Below, piece by piece: positions 1-10,334 of a stretch of 64,000 nt of DNA. The position numbers and the translations under genes were made by a program. A model generated the notes under the pieces. That model was not told the origin of the DNA. It did no database searches and worked only from the letters and a program-made list of their open reading frames with translations. This stretch comes from Epiperipatus broadwayi (lineage: Eukaryota > Onychophora > Udeonychophora > Euonychophora > Peripatidae). The stretch spans positions 56,661 to 120,660 of the forward strand of contig JAQFVV010007255.1 in the NCBI GenBank assembly GCA_028023455.1, given 5' to 3'. Positions within the stretch are counted from its first letter, which is position 1. Every line of letters begins with the position of its first letter.

Positions 1-440
1 ATAAAAGTATCTTTATTTAGCACAAAGGATTTGTAACTATTAATGAAATATCATAAAGGGGTCTGTAGAGGTTCAAACCAAGGAATAGACTCATTAGTGG
101 CTTTATTAAGCCCATCAATTCTAGTAACTCAGTCATAGATTTGGCAGACTTTAACTATGTGACTCATGGTGTATGATTATCCTCAAGTAAAAAATCATTT
201 CCAGTTAAATTACATTTATGAAGCCAAAAAATGTAATGATCATGAGTGTCCTAAATCCATTAATGACACCAGATAAATCAATTCTAACTGATTTTGCTGT
301 ATGAAACCTCCAAAAAGGTTTATTTTTACAGAATAATTCTTCATATGTAGATTCTTGATTGAATATACAAAGGAGATTTGATTTAAGATGAATCTTAGGT
401 GTTGAAACTATATTTTATATTATTAATAAATCTTAAAACA
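1..440. other. AT-rich DNA, no gene seen
   Basis: No open reading frame of note, RNA gene or recognisable repeat is visible before family A begins near 441. Confidence 0.5.
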
Positions 441-870
441 GTATCAAACTCTCATTACAGAAATGCCACTCAGTGCAAGCCATAGTAAACAACAGATTCT
501 AGAAGGTTTGTGCATAAAATTCCTATTCAGTGTCTACTCTTTCAATATTCCCAGACTAGTTTGTAGCTTGTGGATTTCTTGGATCTGAGAGCACTGCATT
601 TAGATCTTTGGATCTAATACAATTTTTCAGCAACCACTTTTTATTTATTTATTTAATTATAAAGCTCTGAGCCTATAATATTTTCAGTCCAAACAAATTC
701 ACTTGTATAGTTATACATATTTGAACCCAGTTCAGTATCCATATATTTTGGTGTCTTTTTTAATATCCATAGTCACCATCATCCTATGAACAGAATTGGT
801 ATTAAACTACTAATTCATCACATGATCACCTGTTCTTTGCTTACACCAGCTGTTAAATTAATAGCAAACA
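441..870 (-). repeat. Family A repeat, one decayed unit
   Basis: This copy aligns by eye with the family A units at 24.7, 38.7 and 63.1 kb, read on the minus strand. It retains the block resembling GCATAAAATCCCTATCTAGTG, the partial ribozyme strand (CCCAGACTAGTTT near 553), the GGATCTGAGAGCACTG block and the far end with CACATGATCACC. The catalytic CUGAUGA segment has been deleted (TTCTTGGATC follows directly), so it cannot encode an active ribozyme. No protein is encoded. Confidence 0.7.
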
Positions 871-974
871 CTTCATTAGTGCCATCCAGTTCCAGTCAAA
901 GTAATTAAAGAGGTAAAAGATGGTGACTGGAAAGTTGCATTATGTTTAAAGATCCAGATAATATGTTCTTATAT

Positions 975-1590
975 CTAAAGCTCTTCACTGATAAAACGCA
1001 CTAGATAGGGATTTTATGCACAAACTATCTAGAATCCATTGATTACTATGGTTTATACTGGGTAGCACTACTGTATGGAGTTTGATACTGTTTAAACAAC
1101 TTGTGTAAGCATATGAAATTTGTGATCATGGGGGATTTTAAGTGTTTAATGCCAATCTTGTCCATAAAATAATTGTGATATCAAAGAAACCAAGATTATG
1201 GATACTGAACTGGGTTTATAACTGTATAACAATACAAGTAAATTAGCTTGAATTGAAAGCATTATTATGTTTTCATTTTGTGGTCATAGGTTTACAGTTA
1301 AAAAAAATAAATAAAAGGTGGCTTCTGGGGGGTTGCATTGGATTCAAAATCTAGGTGCTACACTCTCAGATCCAAGGCTTCTCACTGATGATAGGCACAA
1401 GCTAGAAACTAATCTGGGGATATTGGATGAATAGGCGGCACTAGATACAGATTTTATGCATAAACCTTGTGGTATTAACTTATTACTGTGGACTTCATTG
1501 GGTAGCACTAGGGAGAGTTTGCTATTGTTTTAATAGTTTATGTAAGTAGGGGAAATGTTGATCATGTGATGTGCAAATGGTTTAAATCAG
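975..1590 (+). repeat. Family A repeat, tandem arrangement of about 1.4 units
   Basis: A family A unit starts in a damaged ribozyme core (CACTGATAAAA at 986), runs through the TAGCACTACTGTATGGAG and GATCATG blocks, and reaches a second ribozyme core at 1385. It then repeats the GCACTAGATA...TTTTATGCA and TAGCACTAGGGAGAG blocks. The two core strands are 397 bases apart. The first has lost about 43 bases inside the ribozyme, giving an inferred monomer of about 440 bases. Head-to-tail repetition with one ribozyme per monomer is the organisation known from retrozymes and Penelope pseudo-LTRs. The unit has no coding capacity. Confidence 0.7.
1370..1428 (+). ncRNA. Hammerhead ribozyme motif, family A copy 1
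   Basis: Type I hammerhead layout read from the sequence. Outer stem I is AUCCAA (1370-1375) with UUGGAU (1423-1428). Inner stem I is UUCUCA (1379-1384) with UGGGGA (1415-1420), including G-U pairs. The core CUGAUGA is at 1385-1391. Stem II starts UAG and closes with CUA, so this copy has a U-A pair at the base of stem II. GAAA is at 1405-1408. Stem III is tiny (ACUAAU, one C-A mismatch), followed by the AUC cleavage triplet, with predicted cleavage after 1414. Activity is likely weak because of the stem III mismatch. Confidence 0.7.
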
Positions 1591-2165
1591 ATTTTCTTAG
1601 CAACTTTGTGTGTATTCTCTGAGAGACAAAATCTTTTCATATAAATCATCTTGCTTGTAAGCATACTAAATGATGATCATGTAATATTTTAATGTTTTAT
1701 ATCTGTATTTTCTTAACAGCTTTGTATTATTTTCTCTGAGGTAGGGTCTCTTCATATGAGTCATTCTGCAAGAAGCACACATTACTCTGAAAAATAAGTT
1801 GGCTTCATGTTGTAACCAGATTTGATTTTGATAGATACTAATTAATTGGCAACAAAATATATAAGACTATAATATCTTAAGTTACTGATAGATAAAATAA
1901 TGATATTCACTCAAAGAAAAGTCTTCCATACATGATTTATTGTGTAATTAAAATCAAACAAAAATGAAGCACAGTAAGGAAATGCAATCACAATAAGTAG
2001 GAAATATAACTTTATAAATAGTGTTATTGTATTTCAGTATGTAGAGTTTTTCACACATGGAAAAGCAAAACATTTTCCATCAAGAATGTAAACAATATTT
2101 TCAAAAAAATATATCATCAAATATTAACCATCTGTAAATTCAAAAATTTCACTGGCTTTAATAAT
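1591..2165. repeat. AT-rich DNA with a decayed tandem duplication
   Basis: Two related ~85-base segments follow one another at about 1596-1680 and 1712-1785. They share TTTTCTTA...AGC/AACTTTGT, TTCTCTGAG and the TCTTTTCATAT/TCTTCATAT blocks. Nothing coding is seen from there to 2165. Confidence 0.45.
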
Positions 2166-2169
2166 ATAA

Positions 2170-2440
2170 ATAAACATAAGAAATATTTTATCTAGCACCA
2201 TGCTTGAATTATATTTATTAATATCAGTCAAATGAGCCTTTGAGAGTGTTAAATAAATGAATACTCTCTTCTTCAATCCGAGATATAGCATTATGAGAGT
2301 TCTTCAGATTTGCTCATATAAAAGAATTTGAGTCGTAGGAATAAGAGGGATTCTTTTTATTCCTGCATAAATGCTATATCTCGGATTGAAGAAGAGAGTA
2401 TTCATCAATTAGCTTGAAAGGCTGACTATTGGAATAATAT
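2170..2440. repeat. Family E foldback repeat
   Basis: A perfect 35-base inverted repeat joins 2257-2291 to 2371-2405 (ACTCTCTTCTTCAATCCG and its complement). The left flank contains ATTTTATCTAGCACC and the right flank AGCTTGAAAGGCTGA, both shared with the copy near 19.25-19.64 kb. No ribozyme core or coding region is seen. It looks like a MITE-like foldback element of unknown class. Confidence 0.65.
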
Positions 2441-2915
2441 AAATAAACATAATAAAAGTAAAGTGAGAAAAATAAGATCTTCATCTTGTTCCAAAATGCT
2501 TTAGATTGGCCTATATAACTGAATTTAGATACAAAGATAAGATAGCCATTCTCATTTTTTCAAGTCTCTATCTTGCTTCTTGGTTTGAGAGGTTTGTGCA
2601 TACTCTATATAACATTGTAGAGTTAGTAATATTATTAAAAAGTGCATGTGTAAATGGCTGATTACCATCTGGTTAAGAATTAAACACACAACTAAAAATA
2701 AACTTTATCTATATATTGAATTAAAATTAATTAAAAATAAATCCAAAAATAAGTATATAACATATAAAACAATTTCTATTTAAGTAATTTTTATTGGGTA
2801 CTTTTCTTTCAATAAAGATTTTGATTTATCTCCCTAGCAAAAAAGATTATTACAAGAGTAAGCATTATGGGCAAAAAAGAGAGATTTAACCATTTATATT
2901 ATTCAAAATAAAAAT
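2441..2915. other. AT-rich DNA, no gene seen
   Basis: The only recognisable piece is a segment near 2490-2540 (AAAATGCTTTAGATT then GCCTATATAA) that recurs near 56577. No coding or RNA gene is seen. Confidence 0.45.
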
Positions 2916-3025
2916 ATAGGGGATTTGAACTCAGACTTTTATGTGTATCAGTGGTATGAGATAGTATGGATAATTGAAGAGTGCTTGAAAGTCTGAGTTC
3001 AAATCACCTATATTTACAATTAGGC
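2916..3025. repeat. Family B tRNA-like ends in inverted orientation
   Basis: GATTTGAACTCAGACTTT near 2930 is the complement of AAAGTCTGAGTTCAAATC near 2988. Between them lies the GTATCAGTGGTATGAGATAGTATGG block typical of the 3' tRNA-like part of family B (compare 54.25-54.34 and 60.76-60.83 kb). GAGTTCAAATC resembles a pol III B box. The ribozyme-bearing body is absent. Confidence 0.6.
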
Positions 3026-3955
3026 ACTAGGTTTAAGAGTGCCTTGCATTTCAACTATTTATTCAAAATATAATAATAAATTGCACATTATATTTCTTTA
3101 TCAAATTTTTATTTAATTAAGACTGTACTTTTATATCAAGAAAAACAAATCAGTGGCAGTTTAATTATTAAAATCTGTCTTAAACAGTGTTGTAAAAAAA
3201 TTTCAAAGATTTTCTTGGTTAAATAATTATAAATTCAAAAAAATCGTTGTTAACATAATATAAAATTGTCCAGAAATAAATTTAAAAATATACATTAAGT
3301 TAATTTCTTTTATATATGCTTTATTGTAATTTAGCAAACCATGATTTACCAAAATATCAACTTTATCTTACATAGTAAATTCAAAATAGGAAACAAAATT
3401 AATTATTTTTCTTAAATAAAAGCCTATCAATCGAAGTCTAAGTATTGTATATTATTTTTACATACAAGTTTGTATTTTTTTATATTTTTATTAAAGGTAT
3501 ATTTAGTAAAATGTAATATCATAAACTATCACTTTTTTGAATTTTCATTTTATTTTGTTTAATTTTTAGTGTTTATTTTGACTCTTTGCTAATAATTTAA
3601 ATTTTTTTGCTATAGAAAATTATTATAAATGCTTTTTTTTTTTTATAATAAATTTTTGATTTATGAGAAACTTTGGAAAATCGATTAATCTCATTTTTCA
3701 AGCTGTATATCATATTTTTTTTTATTATTCTAAGCATTAAACTGTTGTGATTCATCATTTTTACTGTACTAAGTGTTGACTCACAGAGTATAATACTAAA
3801 AAAAACCCATCATTTTTAACCTAAGTTTGTAGCTTTCCTCAATAGTCATTATTTTTATTATGTTATAAATTTTCACTCATTTTTTTTTTTTTTTTCAATT
3901 TTATGCCTGTCTTTTAGACATAAAATGATATTTTTAGAAACACAATTAAATATTT
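3026..3955. other. AT-rich, T-tract-rich DNA, no gene seen
   Basis: Long A and T runs, no recognisable repeat or coding sequence. Confidence 0.45.
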
Positions 3956-4066
3956 ACTTTTTTTTTGTCATGTGTCAAAGCATCGGCTGGGAAATGAACC
4001 CATGAACCCGGAACAACTGCTTGTAAGGCAGCTGTGCTGACCACTCGACCACCAATGCTTTGGTAC
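3956..4066 (-). mobile_element. tRNA-derived SINE, subfamily 1
   Basis: Read on the minus strand this is a tRNA-shaped segment: an A-box-like GGTCGAGTGGTCAGC, an arm CTTACAAGCAG and a degenerate B box, then GATGCTTTGACACATG and an A-run (the T-run at 3958-3968 on the plus strand). The same order recurs at ten places in the window. The acceptor ends do not pair cleanly and a short A-rich tail follows, so this is a retrotransposed tRNA-derived SINE and not a working tRNA gene. Confidence 0.75.
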
Positions 4067-4069
4067 TTT

Positions 4070-4898
4070 TTCTATGACAATCTGGATTTTTTTTCTGTTA
4101 ACACTTTTCGTAAAAACTTTGTTTTCTTATCATTGTTTTTTTTTATAATATTTTGCACCTTTTTCATTAATGTTTTATTTATTTATAAGTTAGAATATTG
4201 ATCATCATCATATAATTAAATTTTTTACCCATATTTTTGTATGAAATTTCTATTTCTTTTTAAATTATGTAACATTTAGATGTATATTTCTTTTTATTGA
4301 GTAGAAGTGATTTTTACAAAGAAATAGTAGATACATTGTATAATATATGAACTTTTGATATAAAAGTTCTGGATTGAAAATCAACGTATCAATTCTGGTA
4401 CCCAAATATTACATGATCTTGTCAACGAACTCACCATTCAACTATTTTAAATAATTAAACTTTTTAGTAGATTTTCATGTTCATCTGCATTTAATAATGT
4501 AAAATATGTTATTATTTTAAATTAATTAATTAATTAAATTATTTGAAAATAATAAATTATAGTATGAAAGTAAAATATTGATCAATGACACATTAGATAG
4601 CAAAAATGTGGTGATAGTGAATCAGCTGTTGCAAGAATGTATAGTCTTTGTATTAATTATATGAAATGAACAAATAATAGAAAACTTTTTCAGAATGTAT
4701 TTTCATTATGAACTGAGTATGGTTTTCAAGGGCAATGTTTAATCCCATTTTATTATAAAGATTATCTCAGAGACACTTTGAATGAATACTTTTTATTGGG
4801 AACATACTACTGAATATGGAGAAATATAATTAAACAATATATTGAAATATTTTTAAAAAAGATGCTACAGAAGAAGGTATTATACATAATTGTAAGAT
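4070..4898. other. AT-rich DNA, no gene seen
   Basis: No coding sequence or recognisable repeat. Confidence 0.45.
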
Positions 4899-4928
4899 AT
4901 CAAATAAATCATATATAATACTTGATAT
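4899..4928. repeat. Target-site duplication, left copy
   Basis: ATCAAATAAATCA...ATACTTGATAT recurs at 5185-5214 with two mismatches and brackets the truncated RTE copy. This length is at the long end for LINE target duplications. Confidence 0.88.
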
Positions 4929-5184
4929 CATCATCAACCATTATCAATCCACTGCAGGATGAAGGTCTCTCCAAGTTCAGTCCATCTTTTCTGATCTTTA
5001 GCTTCTCTTCTCCACCTCATCCCTGCACACTTTCTTATTTCATCCATCCATCTCACATGTAGTCTCTTTCTGGGTCTTTTACAATCTCTTGGAATCCAGT
5101 TTAAGATTTCAATTGTCTATCTATTATCTCTTCTAGCAATATGTCCATCCCAACTCCACTTCAGTCTTTTAATTTTTTTATTTT
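4929..5184 (-). mobile_element. 5'-truncated RTE-clade LINE, 3' end only
   Basis: The sequence matches the 3' end of the intact RTE at 29.8-32.8 kb, read on the minus strand: a short (ATC)n tail, ATCAATCCACTGCAGGATGA, then the 3' coding end with CATCCATCCATCTCACATGT. It stops after about 255 bases, a typical 5' truncation from target-primed reverse transcription. A 30-base duplication flanks it (4899-4928 and 5185-5214, 28/30 identical), which pins down both insertion boundaries. The encoded fragment is the C-terminal tail of the RTE protein. Confidence 0.92.
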
Positions 5185-5214
5185 ATCAAATAAATCACAA
5201 ATAATACTTGATAT
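5185..5214. repeat. Target-site duplication, right copy
   Basis: Right-hand partner of 4899-4928, adjoining the truncated 5' end of the minus-strand RTE insertion. Confidence 0.88.
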
Positions 5215-5865
5215 ACAAGACCATAACAGGAATTATCTGAAACACTTAATTCTTTATGGTCAACCATCCAATAACATTTACAGATCAGAAAGAGTCAGAT
5301 AGGGTATATGAATTTCTCATGAACTATCAGTCAAAAACAAAGAACAGGCATTAGCAATTTGGATTATATCATTATCAACCAAACAAATGGACATTTTTTT
5401 AGGGTTGTAACTGGTAATGAGAAATGAGTGTAGTATAAGAATATTAAGCATAAAAAGCAATGGCTTTCTCCAAGACAAACTCAATTCTAACCATGAAGAT
5501 AGATCTCACTTCCCAAAAGGTTCTACTATATGCATATTAGAATATAACCAGAATAAATATTTATTACGAGCTCATGCAACCAGATTATCCAATAAGTACA
5601 ATCATTTATGGTGAATCATTTAAGAGATTATGTCAAGCAGTAGTAGCCAAATGTCCAACTTTTATCATTCAGAAAGGAAAAATATTGCAACAACATAATA
5701 CCTAACCATACTCTACAATGAAGAAATAATTATGCAGCTAGAATGAGATGATCTGCTTCATCCCCCTGTATTTTTTGGATATTGCTCTCTCTGACTATCC
5801 CTTATGATATTTGAATATGGCATAAGGAATAAAACTTTCAAGTCTGAAGATGATATTTAAGCCAC
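5215..5865. other. AT-rich DNA, no gene seen
   Basis: A 65-codon open frame (5417-5614) has no recognisable domain and is probably chance. Nothing else is supported. Confidence 0.4.
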
Positions 5866-6100
5866 TAAACATCACCTGATCACCATCTCTTATGCTAGCA
5901 CATAACTGTTATTAAACAGCCAAAACTCTCCATACAGTAGTGCCACCCTGCGCCAACCAAGCCACAAGCCAGAAACTAGTCTAGGAATATTGGATGAGTA
6001 GGCACTAGATGGACATTTTATGCACAAGCCTTCTGGCATCCATTGATTACTCTGGTTGGCACAGGGTAGCACTTCTGTATGGAGAGTTCTGCCTAAGACG
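5866..6100. repeat. Family A inverted dimer, short form
   Basis: The left arm is CATGATCACCATCTCTTATG, then AAAACTCTCCATACAGTAGTG. The right arm holds the reverse-complement end (GGTAGCACTTCTGTATGGAG). Between them lies a plus-strand fragment beginning inside ribozyme stem II (GCCACAAGCCAGAAACTAGT at 5950) and continuing through GATATTGG-like sequence to CCTTCTGGCATCCATTGATT. The CUGAUGA strand is missing, so no ribozyme can form. Confidence 0.75.
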
Positions 6101-7094
6101 ATATTTAAAAAGCTTTAGTTTATTTTGGTGCTACCACAGAAGAAATTTGGAATTCTGAATGTAGTTGTCTTTGACAAAGAGTTATAAATAATAATCTGAT
6201 TATATCATTTGATTAATGTACATTTTTCTTTAATAAACTATAACTTTTAAATATGACTAAAATAATTGATTGTTTTCCGATTCTCTTTTATACTTTGAAA
6301 CTAATTGCAGTCGTACTGTTTGTCCTTAAATCAGTTTTTGTATTTTTTCTTTAATTCGATGAAACTTTTTTGTCAGATAACTTTCATTTTATCAAATAAA
6401 TTATAAATAGATCTAACATTTTTTTAACTTTCCACTTCAATATGAAAGTTTAGAATCTTAACATTATTTGATTGTACTTAAAATGAACTCAAGATTGAAG
6501 AGAAAGAGGTTACTGGTTTTTCAGCATTAATTTAATTAATATTAATGATAAATGAAGGTAATTAAGCCTTGTAAGACTTATATAAAGAAACCGCAATAAA
6601 AATGCGATTCTATTTCTTCAAATAATTCATTGTTTTATATTGAATATGACTGATCGGGTTTTGCTAATGATTCAAAGATTTTTTTATTTCTTTTATAAGA
6701 AACTGCAAAAAATTCTTTCTAACAAACTGAACATAGGAGAAAAAGATTTTATCAAATTAAACTTTTATTAGGTGCTAAAAAAAAAAAAAAAACCTCTTTT
6801 GAAAAGTAACATATGTTAACATTTTAATAAATAATTAAAGAATACTTTAATATATAAATCAGATGGGTAAATTCTTGATAATTTTTATATACTATTGATG
6901 AGCATGGTTTGATATAAATTTTGAATAAAAATATCACCTATAATTAAATTAACGGAAGAAATTATTATGGAATAATTTATAATATATATTATAAATTTAG
7001 TGTAGTATTAAGTCTGTATGAAAGGACGTCGCGAGAGTAGGAGCAAACTTTTTAATCCATTCCTTACTGGATATGTATACTTATGCATTAATTA
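6101..7094. other. AT-rich DNA, no gene seen
   Basis: No coding sequence or repeat recognised; an A16 run lies near 6778. Confidence 0.45.
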
Positions 7095-7095
7095 G

Positions 7096-7192
7096 TAAAT
7101 GTGACGGCCTAGCGGTTAGCGTAGCTGCCTTCCAAGCAGCTGGGCCCGGGTTCGCTTCTCGGTTAACGCTTTGACATATATATATAAAACTA
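7096..7192 (+). mobile_element. tRNA-Gly(TCC)-like SINE
   Basis: The tRNA-like part contains CTAGCGGTTAGCGTAGC (A-box region), an anticodon arm CTGCCTTCCAAGCAG reading TCC, and the B box GGGTTCGCTTCTC, then ACGCTTTGACATATATA. It closely resembles a glycine tRNA but the acceptor strands do not pair, and it carries the same TTTGACATAT tail as the other SINE copies here. Confidence 0.72.
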
Positions 7193-7655
7193 GTAAATGA
7201 TTTTAATTTTACTGCCCATGTAAAATGCCATTTCTGGATTGCATGAATGCTAGCAATACCATCCTGTTTGCATATACATTTGCTGTTTCTGTTATCAAAA
7301 AATACTAAACTTTTTTTTAAATATCAGATATTTAACATTTGGACTCATCAATATATTAATGATTACATTTAAGGTTACAACTATTTTTATAAATTATATT
7401 AATTTGATGAACATAGTAATCTTGTCATTCAAACAAAATATAATGCTATTTAAAATTGTTGCCATGAAACATGAATGTTAAAAAAATGTGCAATAAATTT
7501 ATTTGGCAATCTTTTAATTAATATGATTAAATAACCTAAAGATACAATAAAAGACAAATGACCCGCAAGATGCATTTCGCATGAAATCAACACTCATTAA
7601 TTGATTCAGGTCACTATCTCTCATATATATCTTTATTATGTGAAGAATATTTATC
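7193..7655. other. AT-rich DNA, no gene seen
   Basis: Nothing coding or repetitive recognised. Confidence 0.4.
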
Positions 7656-7659
7656 TATA

Positions 7660-7842
7660 TTAAATAATTACATTTTGAATTACAAGTGTCAAATTAACTC
7701 AACTCACATCTTTAATACCATCCACTTTAAATAAATATAGTAATGACTACTATTAATCATTTACTAAACTAGAGATTGTCGATGGTGTTAAAAATGTAGA
7801 TTGATATAATTTGACACTTGTAATTCAAAATGTAATTAATTA
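7660..7842. repeat. Foldback repeat with 31-base perfect arms
   Basis: 7666-7696 and 7807-7837 are perfect reverse complements (core GAATTACAAGTGTCAAATTA). Inside them ACATCTTTAATACCATC and GATGGTGTTAAAAATGT also pair imperfectly. MITE-like, without coding capacity. Confidence 0.75.
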
Positions 7843-7952
7843 ATATGATTGTGAGATAAGAAAATGACATTCTTTTTGTTGTCATTGATATTTATTTTAG
7901 ATCTGTGGAATATACATCTATTAATCTCTATAAGACCATTCATTTAATAGAG

Positions 7953-8066
7953 AGACTTTTTTTTTCCATATGTCATAGCATCGGCCGGGACGCGAACCCA
8001 CACCCGTCTGCAACCAACTACTTGCTTGCAAGGCAGGTGCGATGACCTCTCAGCTAACAATGCTTT
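7953..8066 (-). mobile_element. tRNA-derived SINE, subfamily 2
   Basis: On the minus strand: GCATTGTTAGCTGAGAGGTC (A-box region), GCCTTGCAAGCAAGTAGTTG, an extra-arm-like GGTTGCAGACGG, the B-box region GGGTTCGCGTCCCGGCCGAT, then GCTATGACATATGG and an A-run. Subfamily 2 has a longer variable region than subfamily 1 and ends CTATGACATATG where subfamily 1 ends CTTTGACACAT. Confidence 0.75.
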
Positions 8067-8139
8067 ATTCATTTGTAATCTATATTAATTATAATTATTA
8101 GGATTATAAACATCTCAAACGTTATTTAATACTTATTAT

Positions 8140-9080
8140 GGGGTTCCCAAAAATAACTGAACTTTTGTAATAAAAAAATTATGTATTTATTTTTAGGTGT
8201 TACAAATTGAATCTCATACAAAGTAGGGTCTAAATATGTTTTCCACGTCTGAAACTCTTGCAAATTGATGCCTTTTAATGCCTCCATTTTCTTTTCTTAA
8301 CCACTTCCATGTCTACAAAACTTTGTGAGATCACATGAAGTGAGATTGCATGAATATGACTGATGGATAAACTGGATCAATAACAGACTATTTTTAATTA
8401 AAAATTGTTTGTGCACTAGTGCACTGATGTGGTGAAGCTTGTGCTTTTCACTTTGCTACATATTTAGACATTTTTATTTTACCATCTCACACAAATGTTC
8501 AGAGCTTGTAGGTAAAACATCTGATCATTATGAATGAATTCTGAGTAAACAATTCTGTTTGGATAAAAAAAATCAGCATCATCTTGGCACTGGACTTCAC
8601 TCTCTATACATTTTAGGAATATAGTCATTTCAATATTTCCATTAAACCATTCATTAACTTGCATTTTCTCCAGACCAGCTTACTTGTAAGCTATTCCAAG
8701 CATCTAACCATTTTCCCTAGCAGAAAACAGAATTTCACACTCCAACTTTTCAGATATTACAAAAATTGACAAGTAAACAAGAGACATTTAACAAAAATAT
8801 TTACTACATGGTTATATGACTTTACTCAATGGTAATGGTTAGCTTACTGATGGCTGGAGTTTCCACATAAAGTAAGTAGTGATAGAAGAATGCAGTATAA
8901 TGTATTCACTGTCAAGAGAATGATTTCTGTTATTTTTGGTACCCCATTGCACAAATATTTTTGGAATATAAAATGTGATTGTTTTTCTTTATTTGCCTGC
9001 AGGTTTGTGATGATGGATTTAATGATAGATGATGAAAATAGTCCAACATATTATCACATTTTTCTTTATAATTGACTTTG
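8140..9080. repeat. Dispersed repeat, possible decayed DNA transposon
   Basis: About 8640-8950 resembles 53340-53640: both contain CTTGTAAGCT, TTTTCCCT, ACAGAATTTCACA-like sequence, ATTACAAAAA, ACAAGTAA/ACAAATAA, and AGAGAATGATT followed by TTTTTGGT-type sequence. The left end near 8142 (GGTTCCCAAAAATAACTGAA) looks like a Tc1/mariner-type terminus, but no catalytic motif is readable. Short open frames at 8479-8664 (minus) and 8890-9075 (plus) have no assigned function. Confidence 0.4.
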
Positions 9081-9234
9081 GAGAATAATTTTTTATGGAA
9101 TGTCATTATTTATATTAGTTATTATTTGTGAAAAGTATTTAATATGGAGATTGTTATTGTGTCAACTTTTTAATTTGTTTATAAATATTATAAACTGAGA
9201 ATATTATAAAATATCATGACGATATAAAAGTTAT

Positions 9235-9660
9235 TAAATCTATGCCTCAACATCATATGATCACCATTCTTTAACCTTATACAAGCTGTTTACACAGAGT
9301 CTAAACTCTCCATACAGTAGCACCACTCAGTGTTCAAGTCTGAGTAATCAATTGATGCAAGGAAGTTTGTGCATAAAATCCCTATCTAGTGCCTACTCAT
9401 TCAATATCCCAGACTAGTTTCTAACTTGTGGCTTTCATCAGTGAGGAGCCTTGGATCTGAGAGCACTGTACCAAGATTTATGTGCAGTGCTTTCAGATCC
9501 AAGGCTCCTCACTGATAAAAGTCACAATTTAGAAACTAGTCTAGGGATATTGGATGAGTAGGCACTAGATAGAGATTTTATGCACAAACTTTCTTGCATC
9601 TATTGGTTACTTTGACTTGCACTGAGTAGTGCTACTATATAGAGTTTAGCCTCTATGTCT
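9235..9660. repeat. Family A inverted dimer with two ribozyme arms
   Basis: The left half is a minus-strand family A unit from CATCATATGATCACC to GGATCTGAGAGCACTG near 9468. The right half is a plus-strand unit beginning GCAGTGCTTTCAGATCCAAG near 9482 and running to TATAGAGTTTAGCC. The two halves meet head to head just upstream of both ribozymes. The right ribozyme core reads CUGAUAA (9514-9520), with the essential G8 lost; the left core is intact. Confidence 0.75.
9399..9456 (-). ncRNA. Hammerhead ribozyme motif, family A copy 2
   Basis: On the minus strand, AUCCAA (9451-9456) pairs with UUGAAU (9399-9404, one mismatch). UCCUCA faces UGGGA with one G missing relative to the family. CUGAUGA is at 9435-9441. 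Stem II is AGC with GUU (A-U, G-U, C-G) around the CACAA loop. GAAA is at 9418-9421, followed by ACUAGU and the GUC cleavage triplet. The core is intact but stem I is slightly damaged. Confidence 0.65.
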
Positions 9661-10014
9661 CACTAAAATGATGAAAATGTTAAAATTTAATTTCTTGTTC
9701 ACATTAAAACATGACTTCTTAATAAAAATCTACTCTCTTTATGAAACAATGTTTTCAAAAACTTCATTTTTATAGGTGATTTTATTTCTTCGAGTTTTGC
9801 TTACATATTTTTTAGTATTGGGTGTGTATATATATTATCTTGGTTCATCCCTGTATGATTCATAGTAGTATCACACAAAATTTTTATCTGCATTGCACTT
9901 ATCATTTACTGGGTAGTGTTATTATTAAAAACTTGCTGTAGATGCACTGCAAATATTGATAAATAACAAGATTAAGGACTCAACAAATAGAAAATAAAAA
10001 TAGAAAGTTTAAAA

Positions 10015-10140
10015 ATATAAGAATAGGAATTAAACCACTAAACATCACATGATCTCCATTTCTTATGCTAGCACATATCTGTTATTAAAACAGGCACTGA
10101 ATGACACTACTGTATGAAGAGTTTTGCCTGTTTTAAGAAT
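10015..10140. repeat. Family A terminal fragments, inverted
   Basis: ACATCACATGATCTCCATTT, ATGCTAGCACATATCTGTTA and CAGGCACTGAATGACACTAC are followed by the reverse end ACTGTATGAAGAGTTTTGCC. Only the outer parts of a family A inverted dimer remain and no ribozyme is present. Confidence 0.65.
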
Positions 10141-10300
10141 AGGAATTATTGAGTTTAATTCTTTTTTAAAATGGAGTACAATTTACGTAAATCATGATTT
10201 TAACAGGATTTTTCTGAAAATTTTTACAAAGAAAATTCAGTGAAAAAAATCTCAATAAAATCTAAATATTTAAATGTAACGACCATAAAAATATTTTAAT

Positions 10301-10334
<34 letters not shown>

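Noticed and set aside
5890-6072. 60-codon frame with CANQSNQWMPEG, and similar frames at 24681, 34898 and 55905
   Set aside because: These recurring peptides are translations of the non-coding family A repeat. The frames differ in strand and phase and are interrupted elsewhere.
7096-7170. A functional glycine tRNA gene
   Set aside because: Anticodon arm and B box look good, but the acceptor strands do not pair and the SINE tail follows directly.
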